64,000 bases of DNA, taken from Superficieibacter electus (GTDB lineage Bacteria; Pseudomonadota; Gammaproteobacteria; Enterobacterales; Enterobacteriaceae). This document shows positions 36,541 through 45,846 of this stretch, piece after piece. A program made the translations under genes and the position numbers. Below the pieces are notes generated by a model, which saw nothing but the letters and a program-made list of their open reading frames with translations, did not search any database and was not told the origin of the DNA. The stretch is taken from assembly GCF_002915575.1 (NCBI RefSeq), contig NZ_PQGD01000025.1:1-64000 (forward strand), written 5' to 3'. How positions within the stretch are numbered: position 1 is the first letter of the stretch; the number at the start of each line of letters is the position of its first letter.

Positions 36541-38711
36541 CATACGAAGACAAGGCATTGAGCGGGACCATGCTGGCACGCTGGGCGCTGGCGATGGCCG
36601 ACGTAGCGGCGCACTATCGCGTCGCCTGTTCACCGGCGACCATCCAGGCCAGCGCCCCGTGGTTTCAGGGGAAATCGTGGCTCCCTGCCCTGACGCAGTT
36701 AGCGCGCCAGAGCGGGCTGTCATTCCAGCCGCTGACCGACCCGCAGCAGGCGCTCTCCCGCTGGCAACTGCCGGTGGTCGCCGTGCTGGCAGACGATCAA
36801 CTGGCGGTGATCGAGCAGTTTGACGGTAACGACACCCTCGAGGTCAGCTTTATTGGCGACCAGCGTCAGCGTAACCGCGTGGCGCTGAGTGCGCTGCTGG
36901 CCGACATCCGTTACGTGGTGGCGTTGCGCCCGCTCTCGGCGCTGAAGGACAGCCGGGTAGACGCCTATATTTCCCGCTTTCGCCCCGACTGGCTGAAACG
37001 GCTGGTACTGAAAGATCTCAAGCCCTACGGCCCGGTGATGCTGGCGGCATTGCTGATCAACGTACTGTCGCTCTCCGGCATTATCTTTTCAATGCAGGTC
37101 TATGACCGGGTGATCCCGGCGCAGTCGTGGCCATCGCTGTATGTTCTTGCCATTGGCGTGTTGATCGCCGTGATCTTCGGCTTTCTGCTGCGCATCGCGC
37201 GCGGCAATATTATGGATCTATTAGGCAAACGGGCCGATATGCGCATCTCCGACCGGGTATTCAGCCACGCGCTGCGCCTGCGTAATAGCGCCATTCCGCG
37301 CTCTACCGGCAGCTTTATTTCCCAGTTGCGCGAACTGGAGCAAATCCGTGAAATGGTGACCTCATCCACCATGTCAACGGTGGTCGATCTGCCCTTCTTC
37401 TTGCTGTTTATAGTGGTGCTGGCGATTATCGCCCCGCCGCTGGCGTGGATCGCCCCGGTCGCCGCGCTGATGATGATCCTGCCCGGCCTGCTGCTGCAAA
37501 AAAAACTGGCGGTGCTGGCAAACCAGGCGGCACATGAAGCCACGCTGCGCAACGCGGTGCTGGTTGAGAGCGTACAGGGACTGGAAGATATTAAACTGAT
37601 GCAGGCGGAAAACCGCTTTTTGCAGCAGTGGAATCACTATATCCGCATTACTGCCGAATCCGGTCTGCAAACTCGCGAACTGTCGCAGGGGCTGATTAGC
37701 TGGGGGATCACCGTGCAGAGTCTGGTCTATGCGGCGGTGGTGATGTTCGGCGCGCCGCTGGTGATTGACGGCACCATGACCACCGGTGCGGTGGTCGCGG
37801 CCTCAATGCTGGCTTCGCGCATGATTGCGCCGATGGCGAACCTGTGCGGCGTCCTGGCCCGCTGGCAGCAGGTGAAAGCGGCAAAAGTGGGGCTGGACAG
37901 CATTATGCAGCTTCCCACCGAGACACAGCGCGACGACAGCCTGATACATCAGGAGATTTTTCACGGCCATTACCAGTTCGAGAACGCGCAATTTCGCTAT
38001 CACAACGACGACCAGCGTATTCCGCTGCGCGTTAGCAGGCTGGAGATCCAGCCCGGCGAACGGGTGGCGATCCTCGGGCGTAACGGTGCCGGGAAATCCA
38101 CGCTGCTTCAGGCGCTGGCGGGTGGCGTGGAGCTGGCTGAAGGCGAAGCGCGCCTTGACAGCCTGAGCCTGCCGCACATCGACATGGCGGATCTGCGGCG
38201 CAATATCGGTTTTCTCAGCCAGAATGCGCGGCTGTTTTACGGCACCCTGCGCGAAAACCTGACGCTCGGCGCGCCGCACGCCAGCGATGAGGAGATTTTT
38301 AATGTACTGGATATCTGCGGCGCGGCGCGTTTTGTTAAAACGCAGCCGAAGGGTCTTGACCATCCGATCATGGAGGGCGGCACCGGGCTTTCCGGTGGTC
38401 AGCGCCAGTCGATCCTGCTGGCGCGAATGCTGTTGCGCTCGCCGAATATTGTTTTACTGGACGAACCTACCGCCTCGCTGGACGAACACACCGAACGGGA
38501 ATTTATTCAGCGGCTGGGGGAATGGCTGGGCAACCGCACGCTGATTGTCGCCACCCACCGCGTGCCGGTACTCGACCTGGTGGAACGGGTGGTGGTACTG
38601 AAAGAAGGACAACTGGTCATGGACGCGCCAAAAACGCAGGCGTTAAGTCAGAGCCGTAAAGCCACGCCGATAAATGGACGGGAGGATAACAATGAAAACC
38701 AGTCAGCGTGA
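36537..38711 (+). CDS. bapC: Type I secretion ABC transporter for BapA (724 aa)
   Basis: The inner membrane exporter ATPase that powers BapA secretion. An N-terminal domain (about 1-140) resembles the C39-peptidase-like domain of LapB/HlyB exporters but lacks a clear Cys-His catalytic pair, as in non-processing exporters. A six-helix membrane domain follows (about 165-440, e.g. GPVMLAALLINVLSLSGIIF). The nucleotide-binding domain has Walker A GRNGAGKST near 513-521, signature LSGGQRQS near 617 and Walker B IVLLDEPTASLDEH near 638, with an ATHR switch His. It overlaps the upstream TolC-like gene by four bases and the downstream HlyD gene by 20 bases, so the three are translated together. Confidence 0.93.
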   Translation: MTYEDKALSGTMLARWALAMADVAAHYRVACSPATIQASAPWFQGKSWLPALTQLARQSGLSFQPLTDPQQALSRWQLPVVAVLADDQLAVIEQFDGNDTLEVSFIGDQRQRNRVALSALLADIRYVVALRPLSALKDSRVDAYISRFRPDWLKRLVLKDLKPYGPVMLAALLINVLSLSGIIFSMQVYDRVIPAQSWPSLYVLAIGVLIAVIFGFLLRIARGNIMDLLGKRADMRISDRVFSHALRLRNSAIPRSTGSFISQLRELEQIREMVTSSTMSTVVDLPFFLLFIVVLAIIAPPLAWIAPVAALMMILPGLLLQKKLAVLANQAAHEATLRNAVLVESVQGLEDIKLMQAENRFLQQWNHYIRITAESGLQTRELSQGLISWGITVQSLVYAAVVMFGAPLVIDGTMTTGAVVAASMLASRMIAPMANLCGVLARWQQVKAAKVGLDSIMQLPTETQRDDSLIHQEIFHGHYQFENAQFRYHNDDQRIPLRVSRLEIQPGERVAILGRNGAGKSTLLQALAGGVELAEGEARLDSLSLPHIDMADLRRNIGFLSQNARLFYGTLRENLTLGAPHASDEEIFNVLDICGAARFVKTQPKGLDHPIMEGGTGLSGGQRQSILLARMLLRSPNIVLLDEPTASLDEHTEREFIQRLGEWLGNRTLIVATHRVPVLDLVERVVVLKEGQLVMDAPKTQALSQSRKATPINGREDNNENQSA

Positions 38712-39882
38712 CGCCGCATTTGACGATCTGGATCTCAGCCGCGAGAACGCCTTTTCCGGATCGACCCGTATTATCGTGCTCTGCACTCTGCTGTTTGCGA
38801 TTGCCGGCGTCTGGGCGTGGTTTGGCGTGCTGGACGAGGTCTCTACCGGCACGGGTAAAGTCGTGCCCAGTTCGCGCGAGCAGCTTTTGCAGTCGCTTGA
38901 TGGCGGCGTGCTGGCGGAGCTGATGGTGCGTGAAGGCGATCAGGTGCAGGCGGGCCAGGTGGTCGCACGTCTCGATCCCACCCGCTCTGAATCCAACGTC
39001 GGCGAGAGCGCGGCGCGCTACCGGGCCTCTCTTGCCTCCAGCGCACGCCTGTATGCCGAGGTTAGCGACAAACCGCTGGTGTTTCCCGACTCGCTAAAAG
39101 CCTGGCCGGATCTGATCGCCGCCGAAACGCGATTGTATAATTCTCGCCGCGCACAGCTTGCCGATGCTCAGGCGGAACTTAAGGACGCCCTGACCTCGGT
39201 AAATAAAGAACTGGCTATCACTCAGCGGCTGGAGAAAAGCGGCGCGGCAAGTCACGTCGAAGTGCTGCGCCTGCAACGGCAAAAAAGCGATCTGGGGCTG
39301 AAAATGAGCGATCTGCGCTCTCAGTATTACGTTCAGGCGCGCGAGGCGTTATCCAAAGCCAACGCTGAAGTCGAAATGCTCTCGGCGATTATTAAGGGCC
39401 GGGAAGATTCAGTAACGCGTCTGACGGTACGCTCGCCGGTGCGCGGCATCGTGAAAAACATTCAGGTGACGACCATCGGCGGCGTCATTCCGCCTAACGG
39501 TGAAATGATGGAGATTGTGCCCATCGACGATCGGCTGCTTATTGAAGCCCGGCTCTCGCCGCGCGACATTGCCTTTATTCACCCGGGCCAGCGCGCGCTG
39601 GTAAAAATTACCGCCTGGGATTACGCCATTTATGGCGGTCTGGAGGGCGAAGTGGAAACCATTTCACCGGATACGATTCAGGATAAAGTAAAACCGGAGA
39701 TATTTTACTACCGGGTATTTATTCGCACCCATCAGGATTTTCTCGTCAATAAAGCAGGCCGCCGGTTTTTCATTGCGCCGGGAATGATTGCGACGGTCGA
39801 TATTAAAACCGGGGAGAAAACGATTGTGGATTACCTGATAAAACCCTTTAACCGCGCGAAAGAGGCGCTGCGGGAGCGTTAA
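38692..39882 (+). CDS. bapD: HlyD-family membrane fusion protein of the BapA secretion system (396 aa)
   Basis: The periplasmic adaptor joining the ABC exporter to the outer membrane channel. One N-terminal transmembrane helix (about 28-48, IVLCTLLFAIAGVWAWFGVL) is followed by a lipoyl half (GVLAELMVREGDQVQAGQVVARLDP), a long coiled coil (about 85-230) and the second lipoyl/beta-barrel part (LTVRSPVRGIVKNIQVTTIGG, RLSPRDIAFIHPGQRALVKITAWDYAIYGGL), all hallmark HlyD/LapC segments. I chose the ATG at 38692 because GGAGG lies 6 bases upstream; a start six codons earlier lacks this. It is the last gene of the bap operon. Confidence 0.92.
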   Translation: MKTSQRDAAFDDLDLSRENAFSGSTRIIVLCTLLFAIAGVWAWFGVLDEVSTGTGKVVPSSREQLLQSLDGGVLAELMVREGDQVQAGQVVARLDPTRSESNVGESAARYRASLASSARLYAEVSDKPLVFPDSLKAWPDLIAAETRLYNSRRAQLADAQAELKDALTSVNKELAITQRLEKSGAASHVEVLRLQRQKSDLGLKMSDLRSQYYVQAREALSKANAEVEMLSAIIKGREDSVTRLTVRSPVRGIVKNIQVTTIGGVIPPNGEMMEIVPIDDRLLIEARLSPRDIAFIHPGQRALVKITAWDYAIYGGLEGEVETISPDTIQDKVKPEIFYYRVFIRTHQDFLVNKAGRRFFIAPGMIATVDIKTGEKTIVDYLIKPFNRAKEALRER

Positions 39883-39945
39883 TCGCGCTTGATAATATGG
39901 TGACTGTGCTGGTTTTAAATAACGACCAGCACAGCTATTCAAAGA

Positions 39946-40506
39946 TTAAAAGCGATAACCGACGCCTACGTTAAAGCCGTTAATAGAACGATCGCCATCA
40001 ATATCAATATTGGTGCCTTCATAACCCACGTTAACGCTCAGATCCTCAACCGGGTTAATAATTATCCCTGCGCCATAAGCGAAAGAAGTGGATTTTTCAC
40101 TGAGGCTTTCGCGACCAACATAGCCGTCGCCTGCGTTACGCCAGGTGGTATGGGCATCCACTTTCGTGTGCGCTACGCCGCCCAGGGCGTACAACGAGAC
40201 ATATTCATTAATGCGGTATGCCGGACCAGCCAGCAGGGAATAATATTTTGCGTCGATGTCATTATGCACCGCATCGCCATAATAATAATAATCCTGATTT
40301 TCATCGCCTTTCATCCAGCTAAAAGAGCCTACCGCACTCCACGGAGAATCAAATTCGTAGCGATACTGGAGGTTAACGCCGCGAATATTCTTGAAGCCTT
40401 CGAGTTTACCTTGCGCATAACCTACTGATACCGATTGGTCATCTGCCATCACCGCGCCGCTTAGCAGGCTGCCTGCGAGCATCACAACCAGAGAGATTTT
40501 TTTCAC
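39946..40506 (-). CDS. Ail/Lom/OmpX-family outer membrane beta-barrel (186 aa)
   Basis: A small outer membrane protein with a cleavable signal peptide (MKKISLVVMLAGSLLSGAVMA) and the eight-stranded barrel pattern of the Ail/Lom/PagC/OmpX family: SVSVGYAQGKLEG at the first strand, NLQYRYEFDSPWSAVGSFSW, YYSLLAGPAYRINEYVSLYALGGVAHTK, and the final strand FNVGVGYRF ending in Phe, the BAM recognition residue. Members act in adhesion, serum resistance or membrane stability. It converges with the bap operon and stands alone. A hairpin palindrome lies about 50-80 bases upstream of the start (40555-40586). Which subgroup it belongs to cannot be settled by eye. Confidence 0.88.
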   Translation of the reverse strand: MKKISLVVMLAGSLLSGAVMADDQSVSVGYAQGKLEGFKNIRGVNLQYRYEFDSPWSAVGSFSWMKGDENQDYYYYGDAVHNDIDAKYYSLLAGPAYRINEYVSLYALGGVAHTKVDAHTTWRNAGDGYVGRESLSEKSTSFAYGAGIIINPVEDLSVNVGYEGTNIDIDGDRSINGFNVGVGYRF

Positions 40507-40897
40507 TTTTTTTCCTTTATATTCTGTCAGAGATTATCCCGGTTTTGCTGCCATATTCAGTAAAATGAAAATATTCATTACTGAATGAGACTTATTGTTA
40601 CCGTTCCTGCCTGGGGAGGAAATACAGAACAATCTTAAAGGGTCGAATATAGTCGGATTGTTCCCACTAAATATAGTAGGCAATAACGATTATTATTTAT
40701 ATTTCACCATTATCTGTCGTTGAGAAATTATATTCTTGCAGGGCTGCACGCCCCGGCAGCTCTGATGCCCGTCCAGTGAATCGCTTGTCAGGGCATACTT
40801 CGTGCGGATAATCAGACAAATGTTATTAATCTGTAACAATCAGTTCCTATCATGGCCTGCAACTTTTGTCCCTCTGGCACACTGACAGGAAGCCGCT
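40507..40897. other. Divergent promoter region of the Ail-like and phoX-like genes
   Basis: These 391 bases have no gene. They contain the palindrome at 40555-40586 and an AT-rich stretch with a repeated AATATAGT near 40625 and 40671. I looked for a clean Pho box before the phoX-like gene and did not find a convincing match. Confidence 0.45.
40555..40586. promoter_or_regulatory. Palindrome upstream of the Ail-like gene
   Basis: ATTCAGTA-aa-ATGAA and TTCAT-TACTGAAT pair over 13 bp with a 2-base bulge and 4-base loop. It sits 49-80 bases before the start codon of the outer membrane protein gene, the usual place for an operator, though it could be a leader hairpin. Confidence 0.45.
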
Positions 40898-42871
40898 ATG
40901 AGCAGACCATTACAATCCGTGTTTAAAAAAGAACACAGCGAAGACATCAATAATCACAGTGCTAACCCGGTATTCTCCGAGGTAGCAGAGGTATTCCTTT
41001 CCCGCCGTCGTTTTTTACAGGCCGGAGCGGTAGCGGGAGCCGCTTTCTCTTTTCCGGCATTAATGCGATCGGAAAGCGCGTTCGCGGCTCTTAACTCCCC
41101 TTCGCCGCTGGCAAAGGCCGTTTCGCTGGGTTTTACCAGCATTCCGCTGTCGACTGACGATACCGTTATCGTACCCGAAGGCTATATTGCCCGTCCCTTT
41201 TACCGCTGGGGAGACGCAGTTGGCCTGAAGGGAAATCTTCCCGAGTTTAAAGCAGACGGCAGTAATACCACGGATGAGCAGGCCGCCCAGGCCGGCATGC
41301 ATCATGACGGGATGGCGTGGTTTAGCCTGCCACGTGGCGAGGATAACCCCGCGCATGGCCTGCTGGCGCTCAATCATGAGTACATTGATAACGGCATGCT
41401 TTTCAAGGATGGCGTGGCGAACTGGAACAAAGACAAAGCCCTGAAGGGGCAGAATGCGATGGGCGTATCGGTCATTGAGGTGAAAAAGAGCGGTAATGAC
41501 TGGCAGGTGGTGCGCCCTTCGTCATACGCGCGGCGGATCACGGTGAATACGCCGATGCAACTGACCGGCCCGGCGCGACAGCAGGATCTGATGAAAACCG
41601 CCGCCGATCCGCAGGGGGAAACGGTGCTGGGTACCATGCAGAACTGTGCTAACGGCCTGACGCCGTGGGGCACCTATCTGACCTGCGAGGAGAACTGGTC
41701 GGATATTTTCGTCAAGAAAGCACCGCGCAACGCGCTGGAAAAACGCTACGGCATCAGCGACACCGACGCGTCCTATCGCTGGAGCGAAGTGGACGATCGC
41801 TTCAACGTCGATAAAACCCCTAACGAGCCGAACCGCTTTGGCTGGGTGGTCGAGATCGACCCTTACGATCCCGCCTCCACGCCGCGTAAGCATACCGCGC
41901 TGGGACGCTTTAAGCATGAAGGTGCGGCGGTAACGCTGGCGGCAGACAACCACGTGGTCGTTTATATGGGTGACGATCAGAAGTTCGAGTATATCTATAA
42001 ATTTATCTCGGATAAAAAGTACGATCCGGCGCACCGTGAGGCGGGAATGCACCTGCTGGAATCGGGTACGCTGTACGTGGCTAAATTCAACGAGGACGGC
42101 AGCGGCGACTGGCTGCCACTGGTATTTGGTGAGAATGGGCTGGATCAGAGCAACGGCTTTGAGAGCCAGGGCGACCTGCTGATCAAAACCCGTCTGGCGG
42201 CAGATACCGTGGGCGCGACCAAAATGGACCGCCCGGAATGGATTGCCGTCGATCCGCACAGCGCGGGCAGTGTTTACTGTACTCTGACCAACAACAGCGA
42301 TCGCGGTATGGAAGGCAAAGCGCCAGTGGATGCCGCTAACCCGCGTGCCGCCAATCTGTTTGGTCATATCATGCACTGGAACGAAGAGAACGGCGATCCG
42401 GCGGCTACGCGTTTTAAATGGGATATTCTGGTACTGGCAGGCCGTACCGATAACAAGGACGTAAAAGCCAAAGGGAATATGCAGGGTGCGGAGTTTGGCA
42501 GCCCCGACGGTTTGTCCTTCGACCACCGTGGCGTGTTATGGATTCAGACCGATGTCTCTTCCAGTACGATTAACCAGAAAGATTACGCCGGCATGGGCAA
42601 CAATCAGATGGTCGCCACTATTCCCGGGACTAACGAATACCGCCGTTTTCTGACCGGCCCGCGCGGCTGTGAAATTACCGGTATCGCCTTTACGCCGGAT
42701 AACCGCACGCTGTTTATTAATATCCAGCATCCGGGAGAAGGCGGTGATGATGTGACCGACCCGGCCAATCCACGCGCGGTCTCTAACTGGCCGGACGCCG
42801 ATCCGCAGGGCCGACCGCGCTCGTCAACGGTGGTGATCACCAAAGCGGATGGCGGAATGATCGGCCTGTAA
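40898..42871 (+). CDS. PhoX-family Tat-exported phosphatase (DUF839) (657 aa)
   Basis: A large secreted phosphatase of the PhoX/DUF839 family, iron- and calcium-dependent enzymes that free phosphate from organic esters. A twin-arginine signal lies at about residues 35-58 (SRRRFLQAGAVAGAAFSFPA), unusually far from the start because of a 34-residue extension. Family segments include DGMAWFSL, LLALNHEYIDNGMLF, NCANGLTPWGTYLTCEENW, FGWVVEIDPYDP, LGRFKHEGAAV, VVYMGDDQKFEYIYKF, RPEWIAVDP and SPDGLSFDHRGVLWIQTD. These include the conserved Glu and Asp likely to bind metal. It is monocistronic, flanked by REP sequence. Folded export by Tat is consistent with cytoplasmic metal loading. Confidence 0.88.
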   Translation: MSRPLQSVFKKEHSEDINNHSANPVFSEVAEVFLSRRRFLQAGAVAGAAFSFPALMRSESAFAALNSPSPLAKAVSLGFTSIPLSTDDTVIVPEGYIARPFYRWGDAVGLKGNLPEFKADGSNTTDEQAAQAGMHHDGMAWFSLPRGEDNPAHGLLALNHEYIDNGMLFKDGVANWNKDKALKGQNAMGVSVIEVKKSGNDWQVVRPSSYARRITVNTPMQLTGPARQQDLMKTAADPQGETVLGTMQNCANGLTPWGTYLTCEENWSDIFVKKAPRNALEKRYGISDTDASYRWSEVDDRFNVDKTPNEPNRFGWVVEIDPYDPASTPRKHTALGRFKHEGAAVTLAADNHVVVYMGDDQKFEYIYKFISDKKYDPAHREAGMHLLESGTLYVAKFNEDGSGDWLPLVFGENGLDQSNGFESQGDLLIKTRLAADTVGATKMDRPEWIAVDPHSAGSVYCTLTNNSDRGMEGKAPVDAANPRAANLFGHIMHWNEENGDPAATRFKWDILVLAGRTDNKDVKAKGNMQGAEFGSPDGLSFDHRGVLWIQTDVSSSTINQKDYAGMGNNQMVATIPGTNEYRRFLTGPRGCEITGIAFTPDNRTLFINIQHPGEGGDDVTDPANPRAVSNWPDADPQGRPRSSTVVITKADGGMIGL

Positions 42872-42884
42872 AACGGACGATAAC

Positions 42885-43010
42885 GCCAGTCGTCAGGCCG
42901 GGTGGCGGCTGCGCCTTACCCGGCCTACAATTCTGAAATATCAATAAGTTATGTGTAATCTGTAGGCCTGTGCAAGCCAAGCGCCGCCTGGCATGGTTCC
43001 ACGGTGGATC
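42885..43010. repeat. REP-type palindromic repeats after the phoX-like gene
   Basis: A REP core (GCCGGGTGGCGGCTGCGCCTTACCCGGCCTAC, 42898-42929, read in segments) is followed at 42961-43010 by a second unit beginning TGTAGGCCTGTGCAAGC with inverted GCGCCGCC. A near-identical copy of the second unit occurs after the 70-bp array near 54295. These are extragenic repeats that affect mRNA ends. Confidence 0.7.
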
Positions 43011-43344
43011 AGCCGTTGTCGCTCAGCTCATTCAACACAATCTGTTTTGCGCTGGCGGTTTCCAGCCGGTCGCCATAGTCAGCCGATAAATCCGGCAGAC
43101 TGGTAAACTGCCCGTCGAGAAACAGGAAATCAATGTTGCCGGCGATATTGTCCAGCGCGTCCTGTTCAGACGCAAGTCCTTCCCCGTGTTCCTTATTGCC
43201 GTCCAGTAGCCATGAAATCCCCCGCTCCTGCGTATCATAGCCGCCAATATCGATAATGTGACCGTCAATGTTTTGCGCCAGAATGCGCTGCTCATACAGA
43301 TAAATAAAATAAGGCATACGGTCCTGTTTTGTATTTCCGGCCAT
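43009..43344 (-). CDS. Conserved-looking hypothetical protein (111 aa)
   Basis: A 111-residue acidic protein I do not recognise. It has a hydrophobic strand pattern at the start (MPYFIYLYEQRILAQNIDGHIIDIGGYD), no signal peptide and no cysteines. Codon use matches the chromosomal neighbours. It is flanked by REP repeats and a Fur-box promoter on the other strand, and is probably monocistronic. A ribosome binding site is plausible (GGAGCGC about 9 bases before ATG). Confidence 0.6.
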   Translation of the reverse strand: MAGNTKQDRMPYFIYLYEQRILAQNIDGHIIDIGGYDTQERGISWLLDGNKEHGEGLASEQDALDNIAGNIDFLFLDGQFTSLPDLSADYGDRLETASAKQIVLNELSDNG

Positions 43345-43521
43345 CGTTGCGCTCCTCGTCGTGTCAGGCGTTGGATAAAAGCTGCATCTTTACAGAATGC
43401 GTAAGTATAGGCGACACAAGCACAAAGCGGCGTACGGGTCCATTGCTCTCCCCCTGATGAGCGCGGAACAGTACTACCTTTCTTCGCAAAGAAACGTAAA
43501 TATACGCTGGAAATTGTAAAG

Positions 43522-43540
43522 GATAATAATTATCATTGCC
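43522..43540. promoter_or_regulatory. Fur box upstream of the siderophore receptor
   Basis: The 19 bases GATAATAATTATCATTGCC match the Fur consensus at 15 of 19 positions. It is about 105 bases before the start of the TonB-dependent receptor and should repress it when iron is plentiful. Confidence 0.8.
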
Positions 43541-43645
43541 ATTCTCAAACAGGAAGCTTCTTCCCTTTCCGGGTCGCGCAGTGAACACCACCGCGTCATA
43601 ACACTATAAAAGAAGCGACATTATCCTTTCTGACAGGAACCAGGT

Positions 43646-45802
43646 ATGTCTTTTGATAGCAAGGGAACCGGCCCGTCCGGTCTCACCGTTTCATTACTGG
43701 CGCTGGCCATTCACGCTATTGTTTTCCCCGCTTTCGCCAGTGCTGAAGAAGTGAAAACACCGGAACAAACGATGGTGGTGGAAGGTAAATCCGGGGCGGC
43801 AGAGAGTGAAACCGCGCATGATTACAACGTCGCTACCACTCACGCGGGTACCAAAATGACTCTGACGCCGCGCGATGTGCCGCAGTCCTTCAGTGTAATC
43901 ACACAGCAGCGTATGGAAGATCAGGACCTGCAATCCATTGGTGAGGTACTGGACAACACCACCGGTATCTCTTCGCAAATCGTTGATAGCGAGCGCTCCT
44001 CCTACTTCTCACGCGGTTTTGAGATCAGCAACTATACCTATGACGATATCCCGACTTCTGTTAGCGACGTCTGGAACTACGGGGATGCCGCGTCGGATAC
44101 CGCCATCTACGATCGTATTGAAGTTGTGCGCGGCGCGACGGGCCTGATGACTGGCGCGGGCAGCCCGGCTGCGTCGGTGAATATGGTGCGCAAACATGCG
44201 GACAGCAAAGAATTTACCGGCAACGTCAATGCCAGCTACGGTAGCTGGAATAAGCAGCGCTACGTGGCAGATGTCTCCGGTCCACTCAATGAGATAGGGT
44301 CGGTACGTGGCCGTATTGTTGCAGGCTATCAGGATCAGGATGGCTGGTTAGATCGTTATCATAAATCCAAAAAATTTCTCTACGCCGTAGTGGATGCGGA
44401 CGTCTCCGCCAATACCACGCTGTCGCTGGGCTATGATTATCAGGAAAGCAATACCGGCAATCCTACCTGGGGCGGGCTGCCGACCTGGTACAGTAACGGC
44501 GTGCGTACCCATTACGATCGCAGCACTAACACCTCGGCGGACTGGGCGCGCTACAGCCTCGACTCACGTAAAGTGTTTGCCAATGCCACGCATAATTTCG
44601 ATAACGGCTGGTCGCTGCGCCTCAATGGCACCCACGCGGAGGAGAATTTCAACGATAAACTGCTCTACGTAATGGGTTCTCCGGACATGATCACCGGCGA
44701 AGGCACCAGCGGCTTTGGCAGCAAGGATAAAGGCAAGCGTAAGCTGGATTCGGTCGATACCTACGCCACCGGGCCGTTCTCTCTGCTCGGACGCCAGCAT
44801 GAACTGGTTGCCGGAGTGAGTTACAGCCGCCAGCATAACGCCACTTATAGCGCGGATGGCCCCATCGATAGCGAACAAATGGGGCGTTTTGATGATAGCT
44901 GGAACGGTGATGTCATCGATCCGGAATGGGGCGACTGGTATCTCAACGCCGACGATGTGGTGCGCCAGAAATCCGCCTATTCCGCCGCCCGCTTCTCACT
45001 GGCCGATCCGCTCTCTCTGATCCTCGGCGCACGCTACACGCAGTGGAGCACCAACGGCAGCAGCGGGGATATGAGCAAAACCAATATCACGCCGTATGGC
45101 GGTCTGGTGTATGACATCAATGATATCTGGTCAGCCTACGCCAGCTATACGTCTATCTTCCAGCCGCAAACCAAACGCGACAGCAGCGGTAAATACCTCT
45201 CGCCAGTCACCGGTAAGAGCTATGAAACCGGGCTGAAATCCGACTGGCTGAACGGCCGCCTGACGGCAACCTTTGCCGTGTTCCGCATTGAGCAGGACAA
45301 CGTCGGCCAGGCTATCGACGGCTCGTTCGTCAACGGTGGCAGCGAGCAAGCATACTACCCGGCGAAAGGTGCCACCAGCAAAGGCGCGGAGTTTGAGCTG
45401 AACGGCGCGGTAACGGACAATCTGCAAATGACATTCGGTGCCACACGCTACGTGGCCCGCGATTCGTCAGGCCGCTTTAACAGCAATATGCCGCAAACCA
45501 CGTTCAAACTGTTTACCCGCTACCAGTTGCCGATGTTGCCTGACGTCACGATTGGCGGCGGTGCGAACTGGCAGAATGGTGTGTATAAAGACGCGACCGC
45601 GCCGGACGGCGAAACGAAGCGCGTATCGCAGGGCAGCTTCCCGCTGGTTAACCTGTTTGCCCGCTATCAGATGACCAGACAGCTGGCAGTGCAGGCCAAC
45701 GTCGAAAACCTGTTTGACCGCAGCTACTATACCTGGCTGGGGGATTCGGAAGTATATGGCGAACCGTTGAACTATTCGGTCAATCTCTCTTATAGCTTCT
45801 GA
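43646..45802 (+). CDS. FhuE-like TonB-dependent ferrisiderophore receptor (718 aa)
   Basis: An outer membrane receptor for iron-siderophore complexes. It has a signal peptide (about 1-32, ending FASAEE), a TonB-box region (TPEQTMVVEG), the plug (TLTPRDVPQSFSVITQQRM, IEVVRGATGLMTGAG, SVNMVRKHADSKEF) and a 22-strand barrel ending in YSVNLSYSF. Many stretches follow E. coli FhuE, the coprogen/rhodotorulic acid receptor, as I recall it (WGGLPTWY, YTSIFQPQ, GLKSDWLNGRLT, FELNGAVTDN). The differences in loops are large enough that it is best called FhuE-like. A Fur box lies upstream at 43522. No siderophore synthesis or permease genes are next to it, so it uses TonB-ExbBD and an ABC importer encoded elsewhere. 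Confidence 0.88.
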   Translation: MSFDSKGTGPSGLTVSLLALAIHAIVFPAFASAEEVKTPEQTMVVEGKSGAAESETAHDYNVATTHAGTKMTLTPRDVPQSFSVITQQRMEDQDLQSIGEVLDNTTGISSQIVDSERSSYFSRGFEISNYTYDDIPTSVSDVWNYGDAASDTAIYDRIEVVRGATGLMTGAGSPAASVNMVRKHADSKEFTGNVNASYGSWNKQRYVADVSGPLNEIGSVRGRIVAGYQDQDGWLDRYHKSKKFLYAVVDADVSANTTLSLGYDYQESNTGNPTWGGLPTWYSNGVRTHYDRSTNTSADWARYSLDSRKVFANATHNFDNGWSLRLNGTHAEENFNDKLLYVMGSPDMITGEGTSGFGSKDKGKRKLDSVDTYATGPFSLLGRQHELVAGVSYSRQHNATYSADGPIDSEQMGRFDDSWNGDVIDPEWGDWYLNADDVVRQKSAYSAARFSLADPLSLILGARYTQWSTNGSSGDMSKTNITPYGGLVYDINDIWSAYASYTSIFQPQTKRDSSGKYLSPVTGKSYETGLKSDWLNGRLTATFAVFRIEQDNVGQAIDGSFVNGGSEQAYYPAKGATSKGAEFELNGAVTDNLQMTFGATRYVARDSSGRFNSNMPQTTFKLFTRYQLPMLPDVTIGGGANWQNGVYKDATAPDGETKRVSQGSFPLVNLFARYQMTRQLAVQANVENLFDRSYYTWLGDSEVYGEPLNYSVNLSYSF

Positions 45803-45805
45803 TGT

Positions 45806-45827
45806 AATGGCCCCGGTCGGGGCCATT
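45806..45827. terminator. Bidirectional terminator between receptor and kbp
   Basis: AATGGCCCCG (45806-45815) and CGGGGCCATT (45818-45827) pair perfectly over 10 bp with a 2-base gap. It lies 4 bases after the receptor stop and 20 before the end of the convergent kbp gene. T-rich tails are weak. Confidence 0.6.
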
Positions 45828-45846
45828 CATCATCGTCACGTATCGC

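Noticed and set aside
40800-40897. A possible Pho box before the phoX-like gene (CTGTAACA near 40831).
   Set aside because: Only one half-site resembles the consensus and the second repeat does not follow at 11 bases.
41522-42526. 334-codon minus-strand frame within the phoX-like gene.
   Set aside because: Antisense shadow of a strongly recognised protein.
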